64,000 nucleotides of DNA, from positions 48,309,270-48,373,269 of the forward strand of contig CM058239.1 of assembly GCA_030180135.1 (NCBI GenBank), read 5' to 3'. This document shows positions 63,891 to 64,000 of this stretch, piece after piece. The notes beneath the pieces were generated by a model, which did no database searches, was not told where the DNA came from, and was given only the letters and a program-made list of their open reading frames with translations. Position numbers and translations under genes: made by a program. How positions within the stretch are numbered: the first letter of the stretch is position 1; every line of letters starts with the position of its first letter. The DNA comes from Orychophragmus violaceus. Its lineage: Eukaryota; Streptophyta; Magnoliopsida; Brassicales; Brassicaceae.

Positions 63891-64000
63891 CGAATCCGAG
63901 GACGCCTGTGGAGTCAGTGAGGGCTCACACCGTCAAGGATAACGATCCTGGTGCGCAACGAGGGCGTTGCGCTCTGTGAGAGTGGGTGAATTGTAACATC

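Larger units (their letters stand above)
58360..64000 (-). mobile_element. Ty3/gypsy element D (partial, eroded, same family as C)
   Basis: The 3' LTR (58360-59195) begins TGATGTAAGAC and ends CATCA on the plus strand like element C. A polypurine tract (minus-strand GAGGGAGGGAA) follows at 59196. The coding region to about 63527 aligns with C in domain order and wording. Its 5' end and 5' LTR lie beyond the Cassandra insertion and the window edge. The presumed target duplication is GAACA (58355-58359); the partner is not visible. Confidence 0.88.
63528..64000 (+). mobile_element. Cassandra TRIM element (partial, runs off the window)
   Basis: The left LTR (63528-63876, 349 bp, TGTAACATCC...GTTACA) contains 5S rRNA-like sequence. 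The primer site is at 63879-63890, the internal region is only about 115 bp, the polypurine tract GAGAGTGGGTGAAT is at 63978-63991, and the right LTR begins at 63992. Cassandra elements are non-coding retrotransposons whose LTRs carry a 5S promoter. This copy sits inside the gag gene of element D. Confidence 0.93.

Overview
The window is nuclear DNA from a flowering plant, almost certainly a Brassicaceae species. The signs are two intron-rich plant genes in an arrangement I recall from Arabidopsis, small Helitrons ending in a GC hairpin plus CTAG, a Cassandra element carrying 5S rRNA sequence, and LTR retrotransposons primed by initiator tRNA-Met. Two host genes are intact by hand splicing. 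Nearly everything else is transposable-element sequence or AT-rich intergenic DNA.

Layout. 1-3400: wreck of a Ty3/gypsy element (LTR end, integrase tail, next LTR start). 3401-14267: AT-rich intergenic DNA with two related non-autonomous Helitrons (8042-9105, 12845-13959), a MITE (11042-11304) and an LTR-like stretch on the minus strand. 14268-22522: gene island on the minus strand. MOB1 (7 exons, 215 aa) lies upstream of an EDR2-type PH-START-DUF1336 gene (22 exons, 718 aa). 22689-23512: a retroposon with an 18-bp target duplication, inserted just upstream of the MOB1 TATA-like box. 23531-25378: simple-sequence-like repeat and a LINE fragment.

25379-52407 is a nested stack. An old gypsy-type LTR was hit by a young gypsy element (element C, 28698-35436, TSD GTGGG). 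The same LTR region was hit further right by a Copia element (B, 36331-50931, TSD GACAC). B was itself hit, just after its primer binding site and in opposite orientation, by a Copia element of the same family (A, 37031-44369, TSD CCTTA). A and B therefore form a giant inverted repeat, and their leaders carry arrays of 33-35-nt hairpins. The old LTR is followed by a second LTR end and primer site at 52407-52423.

52424-58359: AT-rich DNA with an unexplained run of TGGACA-containing modules (53400-55500), then a 5'-truncated LINE with target duplications (56385-57500) and another LINE fragment. 58360-64000: an eroded gypsy element (D, same family as C, minus strand) inserted in that LINE fragment. 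Its gag is interrupted by a Cassandra TRIM element (63528 to beyond the window end).

How the parts relate. MOB1 and the EDR2-type gene are ordinary cellular genes (kinase co-activator; lipid-binding regulator of defence-associated cell death). The rest records successive insertions whose order can be read from interrupted elements, target duplications and LTR differences. No retroelement here has an undamaged coding frame: C has two stops, A one stop and one frameshift, B four stops plus a frameshift, and D many breaks.
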